Positions 40,005 through 47,707 of a DNA stretch of 64,000 nt are shown here, piece after piece. The first letter of the stretch is position 1. Each line of letters begins with the position of its first letter. Origin of the DNA: Clostridia bacterium (GTDB lineage: Bacteria > Bacillota > Clostridia > Christensenellales > Pumilibacteraceae). Where the stretch lies: positions 25,457-89,456 of the forward strand of contig JAAWDP010000011.1 of NCBI GenBank assembly GCA_022793815.1, read 5' to 3'. The notes below the pieces were generated by a model, which saw nothing but the letters and a program-made list of their open reading frames with translations, was not told the origin of the DNA and did no database searches. The translations under genes were made by a program, and so were the position numbers.

Positions 40005-41420
40005 ATGGCAAAAAAAGTGTGCGAACTGTGCGGCTATGCCGACGACAGTTACAGTATAGAAGAAAACGGCACCGTCATGAAAGTGTGCAAATTCTGCCAC
40101 GACGGATACCTCGAAAGAATGGGGCTGCCTCCCGACGCGGATAAGCCGATAAGCGACGTAGCGTCCATGCTCGACTACGAATCCGTAAAGGACGAGATAG
40201 GCGCCGCGCCGAGCGAAAGCCGTCCAAAAGTCGAGCCTTTAAGCGAAGAAGAACTCAACAAGGTGCTCAACGGCGGCAAAAAGCGCAAGCCCAAGCCCGC
40301 GCCCGAGATAAAGGAAAAAGAGCCCGAAGACGACGAGATAAAGGAAGAAGTACCGGCGCAAGCCGTCAGCGCGCTGTCGGAAGCCGCGGACATTCTCGCG
40401 GAAATAGAAAGCATAATCCCGACCGACGGCAGCGAGCCGCCCGTATTCTTTGCGGCTAAGGAAGAAAAACCGCAGGACGCCAAAAATGCCGCGTCCGCAA
40501 AAGAACCTGCCGCCGAACCCGAAACACCCGAGTCCGCAGCCGCGGTCGGCGAACCCGAGCCCGCCGAAAAGAAAACCGCGTCAGGCGTGCCTGCCGCAGT
40601 CAATACGCCGGCGGTCGCCGAGGGCGCAAGGGGTTCGATAGTCGCAGTCAACGAATCGCCTGCGATAGACGGCTATATAGAGGAAGAAAAAAGACTGCCC
40701 GAAAAGAGGAAGAGGGACATAATGGACGAAGTAAATCCCAAAATCGACGACGAACGGATAAAGATAACCAGCCCCGAAGTGCCGCTCAGCAGCGACGCGC
40801 GCCCCAAAACCAACCTCGATGTCGCCGTAAGCGAATACAAAAATTCCGTCAAGTTCATGAATGCGTTTAAATACGTGTTCCATCCGATTGTCTACGCGAT
40901 ACTGCTCGGCGTGGTCGTAGCCACCGTGGCAACCGTGCTGTTCATAGTCAAAGGCTGGCAGGCGGCGGTGTACGTGCTCGGCGGCGGCATAATCGTCATC
41001 GGACTCGGCTATTTCCTCATGTGGTACCTGCGCACGCGCTACGACAAGGACAAACGCGCATATCTGCTCCGCATACGCCAACAGGAAATACTGTTCGAAA
41101 GCATGAATTCCGATTGCTACCGCGAACTCAAAACCAAATTCACGGTGCTCAAATCGCTCGAATGGCTGCTTTCCAAACTCAGCGTGCTGCTGCCGCTGCT
41201 TACGATACTCGGCGGCATAGTCGCGTCCGTAATAGTCTGTTTCGTATATCAAGTATGGCTCATGCCGATAATCCTTTTCGGGGGCATAGTCGGCGGAATA
41301 GTCGTTTACTGGACGGTCAAGTTTGCGGCGGATTTGGTAAGTTACAAACTCGACGCCGAGCGCAACCAGCAGATACAGCAGCAGACGCTGCTCGATATAC
41401 TCGACACCCTTAAAAAGTAA
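40005..41420 (+). CDS. Zinc-ribbon membrane protein with long acidic linker, unknown
   Basis: The 471 residues start with a four-cysteine ribbon (C6, C9, C28, C31), followed by a long disordered linker (about 50-270) rich in Glu, Pro and Ala, then two pairs of membrane helices (about 288-345 and 395-440) separated by a basic, helical loop (RTRYDKDKRAYLLRIRQQEILFES), and a short helical cytoplasmic tail. AAAGGGAG lies upstream. I do not recognise the family. The ribbon could bind a nucleic acid or protein partner near the membrane. It is a single-gene unit with its own promoter and terminator. Confidence 0.8.
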   Translation: MAKKVCELCGYADDSYSIEENGTVMKVCKFCHDGYLERMGLPPDADKPISDVASMLDYESVKDEIGAAPSESRPKVEPLSEEELNKVLNGGKKRKPKPAPEIKEKEPEDDEIKEEVPAQAVSALSEAADILAEIESIIPTDGSEPPVFFAAKEEKPQDAKNAASAKEPAAEPETPESAAAVGEPEPAEKKTASGVPAAVNTPAVAEGARGSIVAVNESPAIDGYIEEEKRLPEKRKRDIMDEVNPKIDDERIKITSPEVPLSSDARPKTNLDVAVSEYKNSVKFMNAFKYVFHPIVYAILLGVVVATVATVLFIVKGWQAAVYVLGGGIIVIGLGYFLMWYLRTRYDKDKRAYLLRIRQQEILFESMNSDCYRELKTKFTVLKSLEWLLSKLSVLLPLLTILGGIVASVIVCFVYQVWLMPIILFGGIVGGIVVYWTVKFAADLVSYKLDAERNQQIQQQTLLDILDTLKK

Positions 41421-41430
41421 GACTCTTTTG

Positions 41431-41466
41431 AAACGACGGCAACCTCGAAAGAGGACCGTCGTTTTG
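41431..41466 (+). terminator. Intrinsic terminator
   Basis: AAACGACGG (41431-41439) pairs with CCGTCGTTT (41456-41464), with an inner CCTC-GAAA-GAGG hairpin closed by a GNRA-type loop. Confidence 0.88.
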
Positions 41467-41552
41467 TGAATAATACGGCGCAAAACCGTCCAAAATCTTA
41501 CGAAGGCAAATCGCTTATCGTCAAGCCCCGATAAACGGGAAAGGAGCGGAAA

Positions 41553-43502
41553 ATGGCAAGCATATCCCTCAGAAACATAACCAAAATATACGGCTCGCGC
41601 GCAGCCGTAAACAACATAACGCTGGACGCGGCAAGCGGCGGCTTTTTGGCGCTGACAGGTCCTGCCGGGTCTGGCAAGTCGACCGTACTGCGAATAATAG
41701 CCGGGCTCGAAGACGCCGACTGCGGCGAAATCTATATCGACGGCAAGTCCGTTGCGACCGCCGACGTGCGCGAACGCGACGTCGCGCTTGTCACCGCGGA
41801 TTTTTCCGTTTACAAAAAGAACGCGACCGTCCGCGAAAATCTTGCGTTCGGACTCAAACTCAGAAAAGTCGACCCGCTCGAAATCGAAACGAGAGTAAGG
41901 GAAACCGCGTCGCTTTTCGACGTTACTCATCTGCTCGACGAAAAGGCGTCCGCGCTTTCGGCAGGCGAACTGCGCCGCGTCGCGCTTTGCCGCGCCGCCG
42001 TGCGCCGCCCGAGTATAGTTCTGTTGGACGAGCCTCTTAAAGGACTGGACGACGACGAGCGCGTTCGCGTAATGACTCAAATAATAAAACTGCGCGAAAC
42101 TCTCGATGCGGCTGTCGTCTGCGCCACGCAGAACGATGTCGCCGCAATGACTCTCGGCACCTCGGTCGCCGTGATGAAAGACGGCGTAATCCGTCAAATC
42201 GATACGCCCAAGGGCATTTACGACGAACCTGCCGATACGTTCGTCGCCGCATTCGTCGGCAATCCGCCGATGAACCTTTTCAAAGCCCGCGCCCGCCGCT
42301 TGCAGAGCGGCGCGATAGAGGCAAAACTCGGACTCGGCGAAGTCGCCTTGACTTTGCCCGCCGCCCGAGCAAAACGCGTCTTCGATATAGCCGAAACCGA
42401 ATGCGATGTGATAGTCGGAATACGCGCCGAGCACTTCCACGCCGACCGGCGCATAATAGAAGCGTCGCCCGACACCGTGATAGAATCGCGCATACGCCTT
42501 GTCGAGCGCGACGGCGGCGACAGCCTACTGTATATAGACGTGGACGGCAAAAACGGTTTCGCCGTGGCGAGAGTAAGCGCCTCGCAGTCATACGCAAGCG
42601 GCGACAAAGTGTGCCTCGCGGCAGACTTCAACCGCATGCAGCTCTTCGACGCGCGAAGCGGCAAAAACCTTATGGCTTTGCCCGATACCGACTTTATCGA
42701 TTGCAAACTTATAGCCGAAAACGGCGGAACGGTTAAGGCGCGTTTCGGTCCGAACTCGTTTACTCTCGGCGGCGAAACCGTCGACCGCATAACCGACCGC
42801 ACGATAATAAACGGCGATGCATCGCTCGCATTCGCCGCGGATTCCGTAAAAACCGAGTGTACGCCCGACTTTGCGGCGGTCGAGGGCGAAGTCGAGTTTC
42901 TCGTTTCGCACGACGGCTTTACCGCGCTGTACGTCAAAACGGAAGGCTCGGACAAGCCGATTGTAATAAAAAGCCAAAGCACGCAAGTTTGCGCAGGCGA
43001 AAAAATTACGCTCTATTTCGATATCGCTTCGGCGCAAATCTACCGCGACGGCTGCCGCGTTACGGCGAAACATCCCGTCACCGATAATACTGCGGTTGCC
43101 GCGCTCAAAATAAAGGGCGGCACCGTCGCCGCAACCGTCGGCAAAAACAGGTTCGTTTTCGAAAATACGGCAGGACTGAGCGGCTCGGTTTGCAAGTCGT
43201 TCCGCATTCCGCCGTCGGCTGTCCGTAAAGCCGCAAAAGGGGATAAGAACACCGTGAAAGCAACTGTGCGCGACTTCGACTTTCTCGGCGACAAAACTCT
43301 GCTCTATCTTGCGCTCGACGGTTTTCAGCCCTACTTCACCGCCGCGCTCGACGGCTTTGCAGACGTGAAAACAGGCGAAAAGATAACCTTGACCGTCGAT
43401 ACCGGGAAGCTTTGTTTCGTTCCCGTCGGCGCGCTGTCCGACTATATTTGCAAGGCGTCCGAGTCCGCTCCGCCTTATGTTTTCGTCTCCGAAGACAAAT
43501 AA
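41553..43502 (+). CDS. Orphan ABC ATPase of the MalK/PotA type with degenerate catalytic loops
   Basis: A 649-residue protein. The ATPase domain has Walker A GPAGSGKST (36-44) and Walker B IVLLDEP (155-161), but the Q-loop Gln is Ala82 (VTADFSVY in place of VFQxYALY), the signature is LSAGEL (135-140), and the H-loop His is Gln193 (ATQND in place of THDQ). After residue 240 come about 400 residues that look like three or more TOBE-like beta-barrels, far more than the one in MalK. No permease or binding protein is adjacent. AAAGGAGCGG precedes the ATG. It may be a regulatory or structural ATPase relative; slow turnover cannot be excluded. Confidence 0.82.
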   Translation: MASISLRNITKIYGSRAAVNNITLDAASGGFLALTGPAGSGKSTVLRIIAGLEDADCGEIYIDGKSVATADVRERDVALVTADFSVYKKNATVRENLAFGLKLRKVDPLEIETRVRETASLFDVTHLLDEKASALSAGELRRVALCRAAVRRPSIVLLDEPLKGLDDDERVRVMTQIIKLRETLDAAVVCATQNDVAAMTLGTSVAVMKDGVIRQIDTPKGIYDEPADTFVAAFVGNPPMNLFKARARRLQSGAIEAKLGLGEVALTLPAARAKRVFDIAETECDVIVGIRAEHFHADRRIIEASPDTVIESRIRLVERDGGDSLLYIDVDGKNGFAVARVSASQSYASGDKVCLAADFNRMQLFDARSGKNLMALPDTDFIDCKLIAENGGTVKARFGPNSFTLGGETVDRITDRTIINGDASLAFAADSVKTECTPDFAAVEGEVEFLVSHDGFTALYVKTEGSDKPIVIKSQSTQVCAGEKITLYFDIASAQIYRDGCRVTAKHPVTDNTAVAALKIKGGTVAATVGKNRFVFENTAGLSGSVCKSFRIPPSAVRKAAKGDKNTVKATVRDFDFLGDKTLLYLALDGFQPYFTAALDGFADVKTGEKITLTVDTGKLCFVPVGALSDYICKASESAPPYVFVSEDK

Positions 43503-43503
43503 C

Positions 43504-43629
43504 GCCGTAGTAATCTCCTCTTTTTTGCCCGCCGAAATAGAAGCGCGTAAAAAGCAGTACGAATACTACCGCGACAAACTTTTGCGATTCGGAATTAAGA
43601 ATGCAGAATGTATAATCAGTCGTTCTTGA
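43504..43629 (+). pseudogene. Fossil C terminus of a type I restriction specificity subunit (HsdS)
   Basis: Directly after the ABC gene, one frame reads SSFLPAEIEARKKQYEYYRDKLLRF, which is the characteristic conserved C-terminal helix of many HsdS subunits (LPAEIEARKKQYEYYRDKLLxF). No start, no target-recognition domain and no hsdM or hsdR are present. It is a leftover from a lost restriction-modification locus or from a specificity cassette. Confidence 0.8.
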
Positions 43630-43659
43630 TTTTGCATTCATAATTCTACATTCTTAATT
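43593..43659. repeat. Inverted-repeat element
   Basis: AATTAAGAATGCAGAAT (43593-43609) is repeated inverted as ATTCTACATTCTTAATT (43643-43659), 16 of 17 bases complementary, with a 33-nt loop. It begins inside the hsdS fossil. Size and shape fit a small MITE-like insertion; no target duplication was established. Confidence 0.7.
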
Positions 43660-43717
43660 ATAAAGCGTATATTCCGCGTCCGTCTGCCGCATATTAAATA
43701 GCGGGAGAGTGTACAAA

Positions 43718-44998
43718 TTGAAATTCGGACGCTTACATAAGACACTGGTTTTAATTATGCTCGCCGCGCTTGCCCTGTGCTCGCTCGGCGCACAGTCGGC
43801 TTATGCCGCTCCTAACGAGGACGGAGGTAAGCCTTTTTGCATATCCTTTACGTCGCCGGCAGGAGTATTCAGATACGAGGACGGCAGGATAGAGCCGACC
43901 GACGTGTTGGTAGCCGACGAAATTTTCACGCGCAAGATAAACGCGCCGCTCAAAGAAAAACGCGCGCTCATGGCTCGTGCAGTCCGCGCAGGCGCAACTT
44001 ACGAACGCGCCGTAACGTACTGTATGCCGCTTGCAAAGAAAGTAATCGACAGCGCGGCGCAGAAACTGTACGTAGCCCCCGTCGACGCGCAAATCCGCTT
44101 TAACCCGGGCAGCCGTCCGCCGTTTACCATTAAACGAGATAAGGCAGGGCGCGAGGTGGATAGGGAGCGCGCTTTCGAATTGATATATATAGCGGTGCAG
44201 ACGGGGCGCAGCGGCGATACGCTTAAACTTCCGCTTGCCGAAATCAAACCCGACATAGACGCGAAAGAACTTATCGAAAGAACTTATATGCGCTCGGACT
44301 TCGCCACCGAATACAGCCAATCCGTCGAAGACCGTTCGCATAACATCGCGCTCGCGCTTTCCAAAATAAACGGTACGGTGCTGGGCGCGGGCGAGGAGTT
44401 TTCTTTCAATAAAACAGTCGGACCGCGGACGGAGAAAAACGGTTTCAAACAGGCTAAAATAATAAAGGGCGGCGAGTATGTGCTCGGCTACGGCGGCGGC
44501 GTCTGTCAGGCGTCCACCACGCTGTATAATGCCGCATTGCGCGCGGATATGAAGATAATAGCCGCGTCGCCGCATTCGCTTACACCGGGCTATGTGCCGC
44601 CGTCGCTCGACGCCATGGTCAACGGCAGCGCAACCGACTTGAAATTCGTAAATCCGCTCGACACCGAAATATACATAGAAGCCTACGCGCATAACGGAAT
44701 TGCGCGCGTGCGTATTTACGGACTCAAAAACGAGTACGCGATAATCCCCGTAAGCAGGGTAATCAAAACAACGCCGCCGCCCGACGACGAAATAATCCGC
44801 GACAGCGAAAATAAATATTTCCCGATTGACGCCGACCCTGCCGACAGCATGCGCATACGCTCGGGCAAAGACGGCGTAAAAAGCGAGGCATACCTCGAAT
44901 ACTATAAAGAAGGCAAACTCTGCCGCCGCGTGCTTATAAGAGAGGATACGTATTATCCGTTACGCGGCGCAATAGTAATCCCGTCCGACGGCATCTAA
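43718..44998 (+). CDS. VanW-family secreted protein
   Basis: A TTG at 43718 with GGGAG ten bases upstream gives 427 residues; the GTG at 43709 is too close to that site. A signal peptide (about 4-27, ending SAYA) is followed by a domain with internal helices and then the VanW core (about 200-335): FSFNKTVGPRTEKNGFKQA, GGGVCQASTTLYNAA, and SLDAMVNGSATDLKFVNP. A short G5-like or beta-rich tail follows. VanW proteins are linked to cell-wall modification in Gram-positive bacteria; the exact reaction is not established. Single-gene unit after the hsdS fossil. Confidence 0.88.
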   Translation: MKFGRLHKTLVLIMLAALALCSLGAQSAYAAPNEDGGKPFCISFTSPAGVFRYEDGRIEPTDVLVADEIFTRKINAPLKEKRALMARAVRAGATYERAVTYCMPLAKKVIDSAAQKLYVAPVDAQIRFNPGSRPPFTIKRDKAGREVDRERAFELIYIAVQTGRSGDTLKLPLAEIKPDIDAKELIERTYMRSDFATEYSQSVEDRSHNIALALSKINGTVLGAGEEFSFNKTVGPRTEKNGFKQAKIIKGGEYVLGYGGGVCQASTTLYNAALRADMKIIAASPHSLTPGYVPPSLDAMVNGSATDLKFVNPLDTEIYIEAYAHNGIARVRIYGLKNEYAIIPVSRVIKTTPPPDDEIIRDSENKYFPIDADPADSMRIRSGKDGVKSEAYLEYYKEGKLCRRVLIREDTYYPLRGAIVIPSDGI

Positions 44999-44999
44999 A

Positions 45000-45438
45000 C
45001 GTCGCATTGCGGCGTTATGCTGCGCGCCGCCTCGGTCACGTACATCGGTGTACGCTCCCGTCGTCGGTGCTCGCATGCCTTGCACTGCTCGTTTATCTGC
45101 CGTCGATGTATAAACGTCGTCATGTTGCGTTAAACGGATTTTTTCTCGGGGTCATTTACGGGGTTGTAAACTCGCTCGAAAAAATCCGTTTGCCTTGCCT
45201 GACTTTCTCCGCCGTCTTGTTCCGACGGCGTATAGGCGTCGCATTTCATTGTCAAAAAGAACCTTCGCTCGGGCAAGTACGGGGGTGTACATGCCCTTTC
45301 GCGAAGAACCTTTTTTCCTCGAACTGCTCGCCTCTACGCCGTCGGTTTCCGTACAATTATTAAATGTTAATCCTCTTTTAATGTCAATCCTCTTTAAATG
45401 TCATTCCGAGCGCAGTCGAGGAATCTCATCCTTATAAA
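45000..45438. repeat. Intergenic repeat cluster between vanW and module B
   Basis: About 440 bp without a gene. GTACATCGGTGTAC lies at 45039-45052, a variant TTACGGGGTTGTAA near 45154-45167, and GTACGGGGGTGTAC at 45277-45290, the last inside a segment (45232-45352) nearly identical to 6296-6420. A CATTCCGAGCGCAGTCGAGG repeat copy ends the cluster (45400-45438). The changed but still paired TTAC/GTAA arms argue that the hairpin is conserved. Confidence 0.8.
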
Positions 45439-45440
45439 AC

Positions 45441-45637
45441 TTATACGTCGCATTTCTGTTCGGCAACGAAATACATGTCAATAACGTCACCATCGCTTGG
45501 CAGCTCCAATTTCGTGTAAACGTATTTTACCAGTTTGCAAAATAGTGCGGACAGTTTTTTGAGTGTCCGACCATGTCCAAAATACTTTCCAACAAAACAT
45601 ACTCCGCATGCAATTTCGTCTTTATCGTTCCTTCCAC
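45441..45637 (-). pseudogene. Module B small protein, frameshifted paralogue of 17064-17321
   Basis: The first frame, from GTG at 45637 (GAGG six bases upstream; an ATG at 45649 lacks a site), reads GTIKTKLHAEYVLLESILDMVGHSKN and stops at 45527. The -1 frame continues with LSALFCKLVKYVYTKLELP and DGDVIDMYFVAEQKCDV, matching the module A protein. The switch point is A AAA AAC (45560-45554), in exactly the phase of a -1 slippery heptamer, and lies in the loop of CGGACA/TGTCCG. Against module A about six residues are also missing there. Either a decaying gene or one read by frameshifting. Confidence 0.72.
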
Positions 45638-45652
45638 TTGACACCTCATAAT

Positions 45653-45728
45653 CTGCATATTTGCATATAGATATTATAATCTGCAAATATGCAGAAGTCA
45701 AGCTAAATCTGCAAATATGTAGTATAAT
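45653..45728. promoter_or_regulatory. Module B divergent promoters with three operators
   Basis: Operators: CTGCATATTTGCAT (45653-45666), CTGCAAATATGCAG (45681-45694) and CTGCAAATATGTAG (45709-45722), 28 bp apart. The minus promoter is TTGACT (45701-45696), 17 bp, TATAAT (45678-45673), with the second operator in the spacer; the plus -10 TATAAT (45723-45728) abuts the third. The layout is that of module A, base for base in spacing, with a different operator word. Confidence 0.85.
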
Positions 45729-45747
45729 GATATTGTGAGGTACAAAC

Positions 45748-45963
45748 ATGAAGAATTACGGTGAATTATTAAAAATACATAGACTTTCCAAAGGTTTGAC
45801 TTTGAAAGAAGTTGAGGAGAAAACAGGAATAAATAACGGCAGTATCAGCCGCTGGGAAAACAGTAAAGCCATTCCCGGAATAAACTACTGTGAAATGCTT
45901 GCAGATGCGTACGAAATAAGCCTTGACGAGCTCGTGGGGCGGAACATCGAACGCGCGAATTGA
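45748..45963 (+). CDS. Module B XRE-family repressor
   Basis: A 71-residue HTH_3 protein, LTLKEVEEKTGINNGSISRWENSKAIPG forming the DNA-binding part, ending in ADAYEISLDELVGRN as in module A. GTGAGG lies upstream of the ATG at usable spacing. The recognition helix differs from module A (NNGSISRWENSK against QQNISRWENGE), in line with the different operator word. It appears intact although its divergent partner is frameshifted. Confidence 0.88.
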   Translation: MKNYGELLKIHRLSKGLTLKEVEEKTGINNGSISRWENSKAIPGINYCEMLADAYEISLDELVGRNIERAN

Positions 45964-45990
45964 GCGTTTTGCCAATCTATTCAACCGATA

Positions 45991-46019
45991 AAAAAAGACG
46001 TTCGTTTTGAACGTCTTTT
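45991..46019. terminator. Bidirectional intrinsic terminator
   Basis: AAAAGACGTTC and GAACGTCTTTT with loop GTTTT, between the module B XRE gene (+) and rpsT (-). Confidence 0.92.
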
Positions 46020-46049
46020 GCTTTGTATCCGATAGAGTGGGGGAAACCT

Positions 46050-46679
46050 TTACGCTTTGGCTTCTTCGGTGGGAGCTTCTTTTTCCGCAGCGGGCTTTTT
46101 CTTTGCGGCGGGTTTCTTTTCCGCGGCAGGCTTTTCTTCCTTCACTGCTTTTTTGGTTTCTTTCTTTTCTGCGGCAGGCTTTTCCTCTTTTGCCGCTTTC
46201 TTGGGTTTATCTGCGGCTGCTTCCTTTTTGGGTTTCTTGCCCTTTGCGCTTTCTTCCGCAAGTTTAGCCTTTTCCGCTTCCAGTTTTGCTGCTTTGCGCT
46301 CTGCCGCTTTTCTTGCGTTTTCTTCGCGCACTGCCTCTCTCGCTGCCTGTGCGGCGCGTGCTTTTTCCGCGGCTATGGTCTTATTGTCTTTCTTTATCTT
46401 GATTTCCACTTTGCCGGACTTAACGTCGGAAAGTTTCTTTGCAAGCGCGGACTTCTTGTTTGCCGCATTGTTTTTATGGATTACACCCTTGGAAACCGTG
46501 CTGTCGATAACGGACATGGTTTCGGGAAGAAGCTTTTCGGCCTCGTCGATGTTGTTCGTTTCGATGGCATTGTTGAACTTCTTAATCGCGTTATTCATGC
46601 GCGAACGAAGCGCTCTGTTCTCGATGTTCTTTTTCTGCGCAACAAGTACGCGCTTCTTAGCCGATTTAATGTTAGGCAT
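46050..46679 (-). CDS. rpsT: Ribosomal protein S20 with a long Lys/Ala/Glu/Pro tail
   Basis: Residues 1-88 are a normal S20 (MPNIKSAKKRVLVAQKKNIEN at the start, GVIHKNNAANKKSALAKK near the end), which binds 16S rRNA at the bottom of the 30S body. The protein then continues for about 120 residues instead of ending: a predicted charged helix (about 100-145, AAEKARAAQAAREAVREENARK) and a disordered tail of KEEKPAAEKK-type repeats. The frame is open throughout and ends at a terminator. The S20 gene adjacent to gpr is the usual clostridial order. The tail has no counterpart in standard S20. Confidence 0.93.
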   Translation of the reverse strand: MPNIKSAKKRVLVAQKKNIENRALRSRMNNAIKKFNNAIETNNIDEAEKLLPETMSVIDSTVSKGVIHKNNAANKKSALAKKLSDVKSGKVEIKIKKDNKTIAAEKARAAQAAREAVREENARKAAERKAAKLEAEKAKLAEESAKGKKPKKEAAADKPKKAAKEEKPAAEKKETKKAVKEEKPAAEKKPAAKKKPAAEKEAPTEEAKA

Positions 46680-46727
46680 TTAACTGATGTCTCCTGAGTT
46701 TTTCATATTTTTTTCAATGCATTACTG

Positions 46728-46756
46728 ATTTTACCACATTCTTGTCCTAAAAGCAA
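46728..46756 (-). promoter_or_regulatory. Sigma-A promoter of rpsT
   Basis: On the minus strand: TTGCTT (46756-46751), 17-bp spacer with TGTGG at its end, TAAAAT (46733-46728), followed by a 48-nt leader with a CAGGAG site. Confidence 0.72.
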
Positions 46757-46823
46757 GCAATTTAAAAGGCTTTTTTGCACAGACTATAAAGAAAAATATT
46801 TTTTGTGTAAAAAGGAGTAAGCA

Positions 46824-47627
46824 ATGAACGGTGCAACGAAACAGCAGTGCCGCAGCGATATGGCGGTGGAGTTCGCAAAAAGCGTGTCGGGTTCGAAAAG
46901 CGACGCCGACACACTGTCCGTAACCGAAGTGAAAGTGGACGCCGCGCTTGCCGCAAAACTCGGCAGACCCGAGGGCAGATACGTGACAGTGGAATCCAAA
47001 TACGCGCTCTGCGGCGACCGCAGCAATTATATGCCGCTTATCGAGAGCATTGCAGGCGCAATCCGTTCGATGTGCGTCGGCTCGAAAACCTTTCTCGCCG
47101 TCGGCGTGGGCAATCCCTTGCTTACTGCGGACGCGCTCGGCAGCCGAGCCGTCACGCTGTTAAAGGTCAACCGCGGCAGCCGAGCCGTCGGCAGTAAAGA
47201 GCTTTCGGCGTTCGCCCCGAGCGTCGCGGGCATAACGGGCATAGAAAGTTTCGACATTGTCGCGGGCGTGTGTTCGATAGTCAAGCCCGACTGCGTAATA
47301 ATAATCGATTCGCTTGCGTCGGCGGCGGTAAGCAGGATAGGCACGGCGTTTCAGATATGCGACAGCGGACTTACCCCGGGGAGCGGCGTGGGCGGCAAAA
47401 ACCGCGCTCTCAACGCCGAAAATCTCAAAGTCAGACGCACCGTGTCCGTGGGCGTGCCGCTCGTGGTTCACGCCGAAACGATAATCCGAGACGCGCTCGG
47501 CGGCAAAGCCGAAAATATAAATCCGCAGGTCGCCGACCTCGTGGTCACTCCCAAGGATATAGACATGGTAATGAGCGAGTGCGCCCATATAATCGCGGAA
47601 AGCATAAACGCCGCGCTGTCGCTTTAA
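46824..47627 (+). CDS. gpr: Spore germination endopeptidase GPR
   Basis: Degrades small acid-soluble spore proteins at germination. The 267 residues have RSDMAVEFAKS (10-20), VGVGNPLLTADALGSRAV (with one catalytic Asp), APSVAGITGIES, KPDCVIIIDSLASAA (the other catalytic Asp) and SGLTPGSGVGGKNRALN. All match GPR, but the chain is shorter than the usual 320-370. AAAGGAG lies upstream of the ATG. It shows the organism forms endospores, and it is read divergently from rpsT, as is common in clostridia. Confidence 0.94.
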   Translation: MNGATKQQCRSDMAVEFAKSVSGSKSDADTLSVTEVKVDAALAAKLGRPEGRYVTVESKYALCGDRSNYMPLIESIAGAIRSMCVGSKTFLAVGVGNPLLTADALGSRAVTLLKVNRGSRAVGSKELSAFAPSVAGITGIESFDIVAGVCSIVKPDCVIIIDSLASAAVSRIGTAFQICDSGLTPGSGVGGKNRALNAENLKVRRTVSVGVPLVVHAETIIRDALGGKAENINPQVADLVVTPKDIDMVMSECAHIIAESINAALSL

Positions 47628-47707
47628 AACGCCGCACATCTACCGTTTAAACCGCATATATTAAACATATCACGGTTTCGGTGCGGAAAGGAGGCGTAAA
47701 GGCGACA

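Noticed and set aside
46023..46697. Long plus-strand frames opposite rpsT, rich in Phe, Leu and Cys
   Set aside because: They are antisense readings of the Lys/Ala-rich S20 tail and have no start signals; the minus-strand S20 core is unmistakable.
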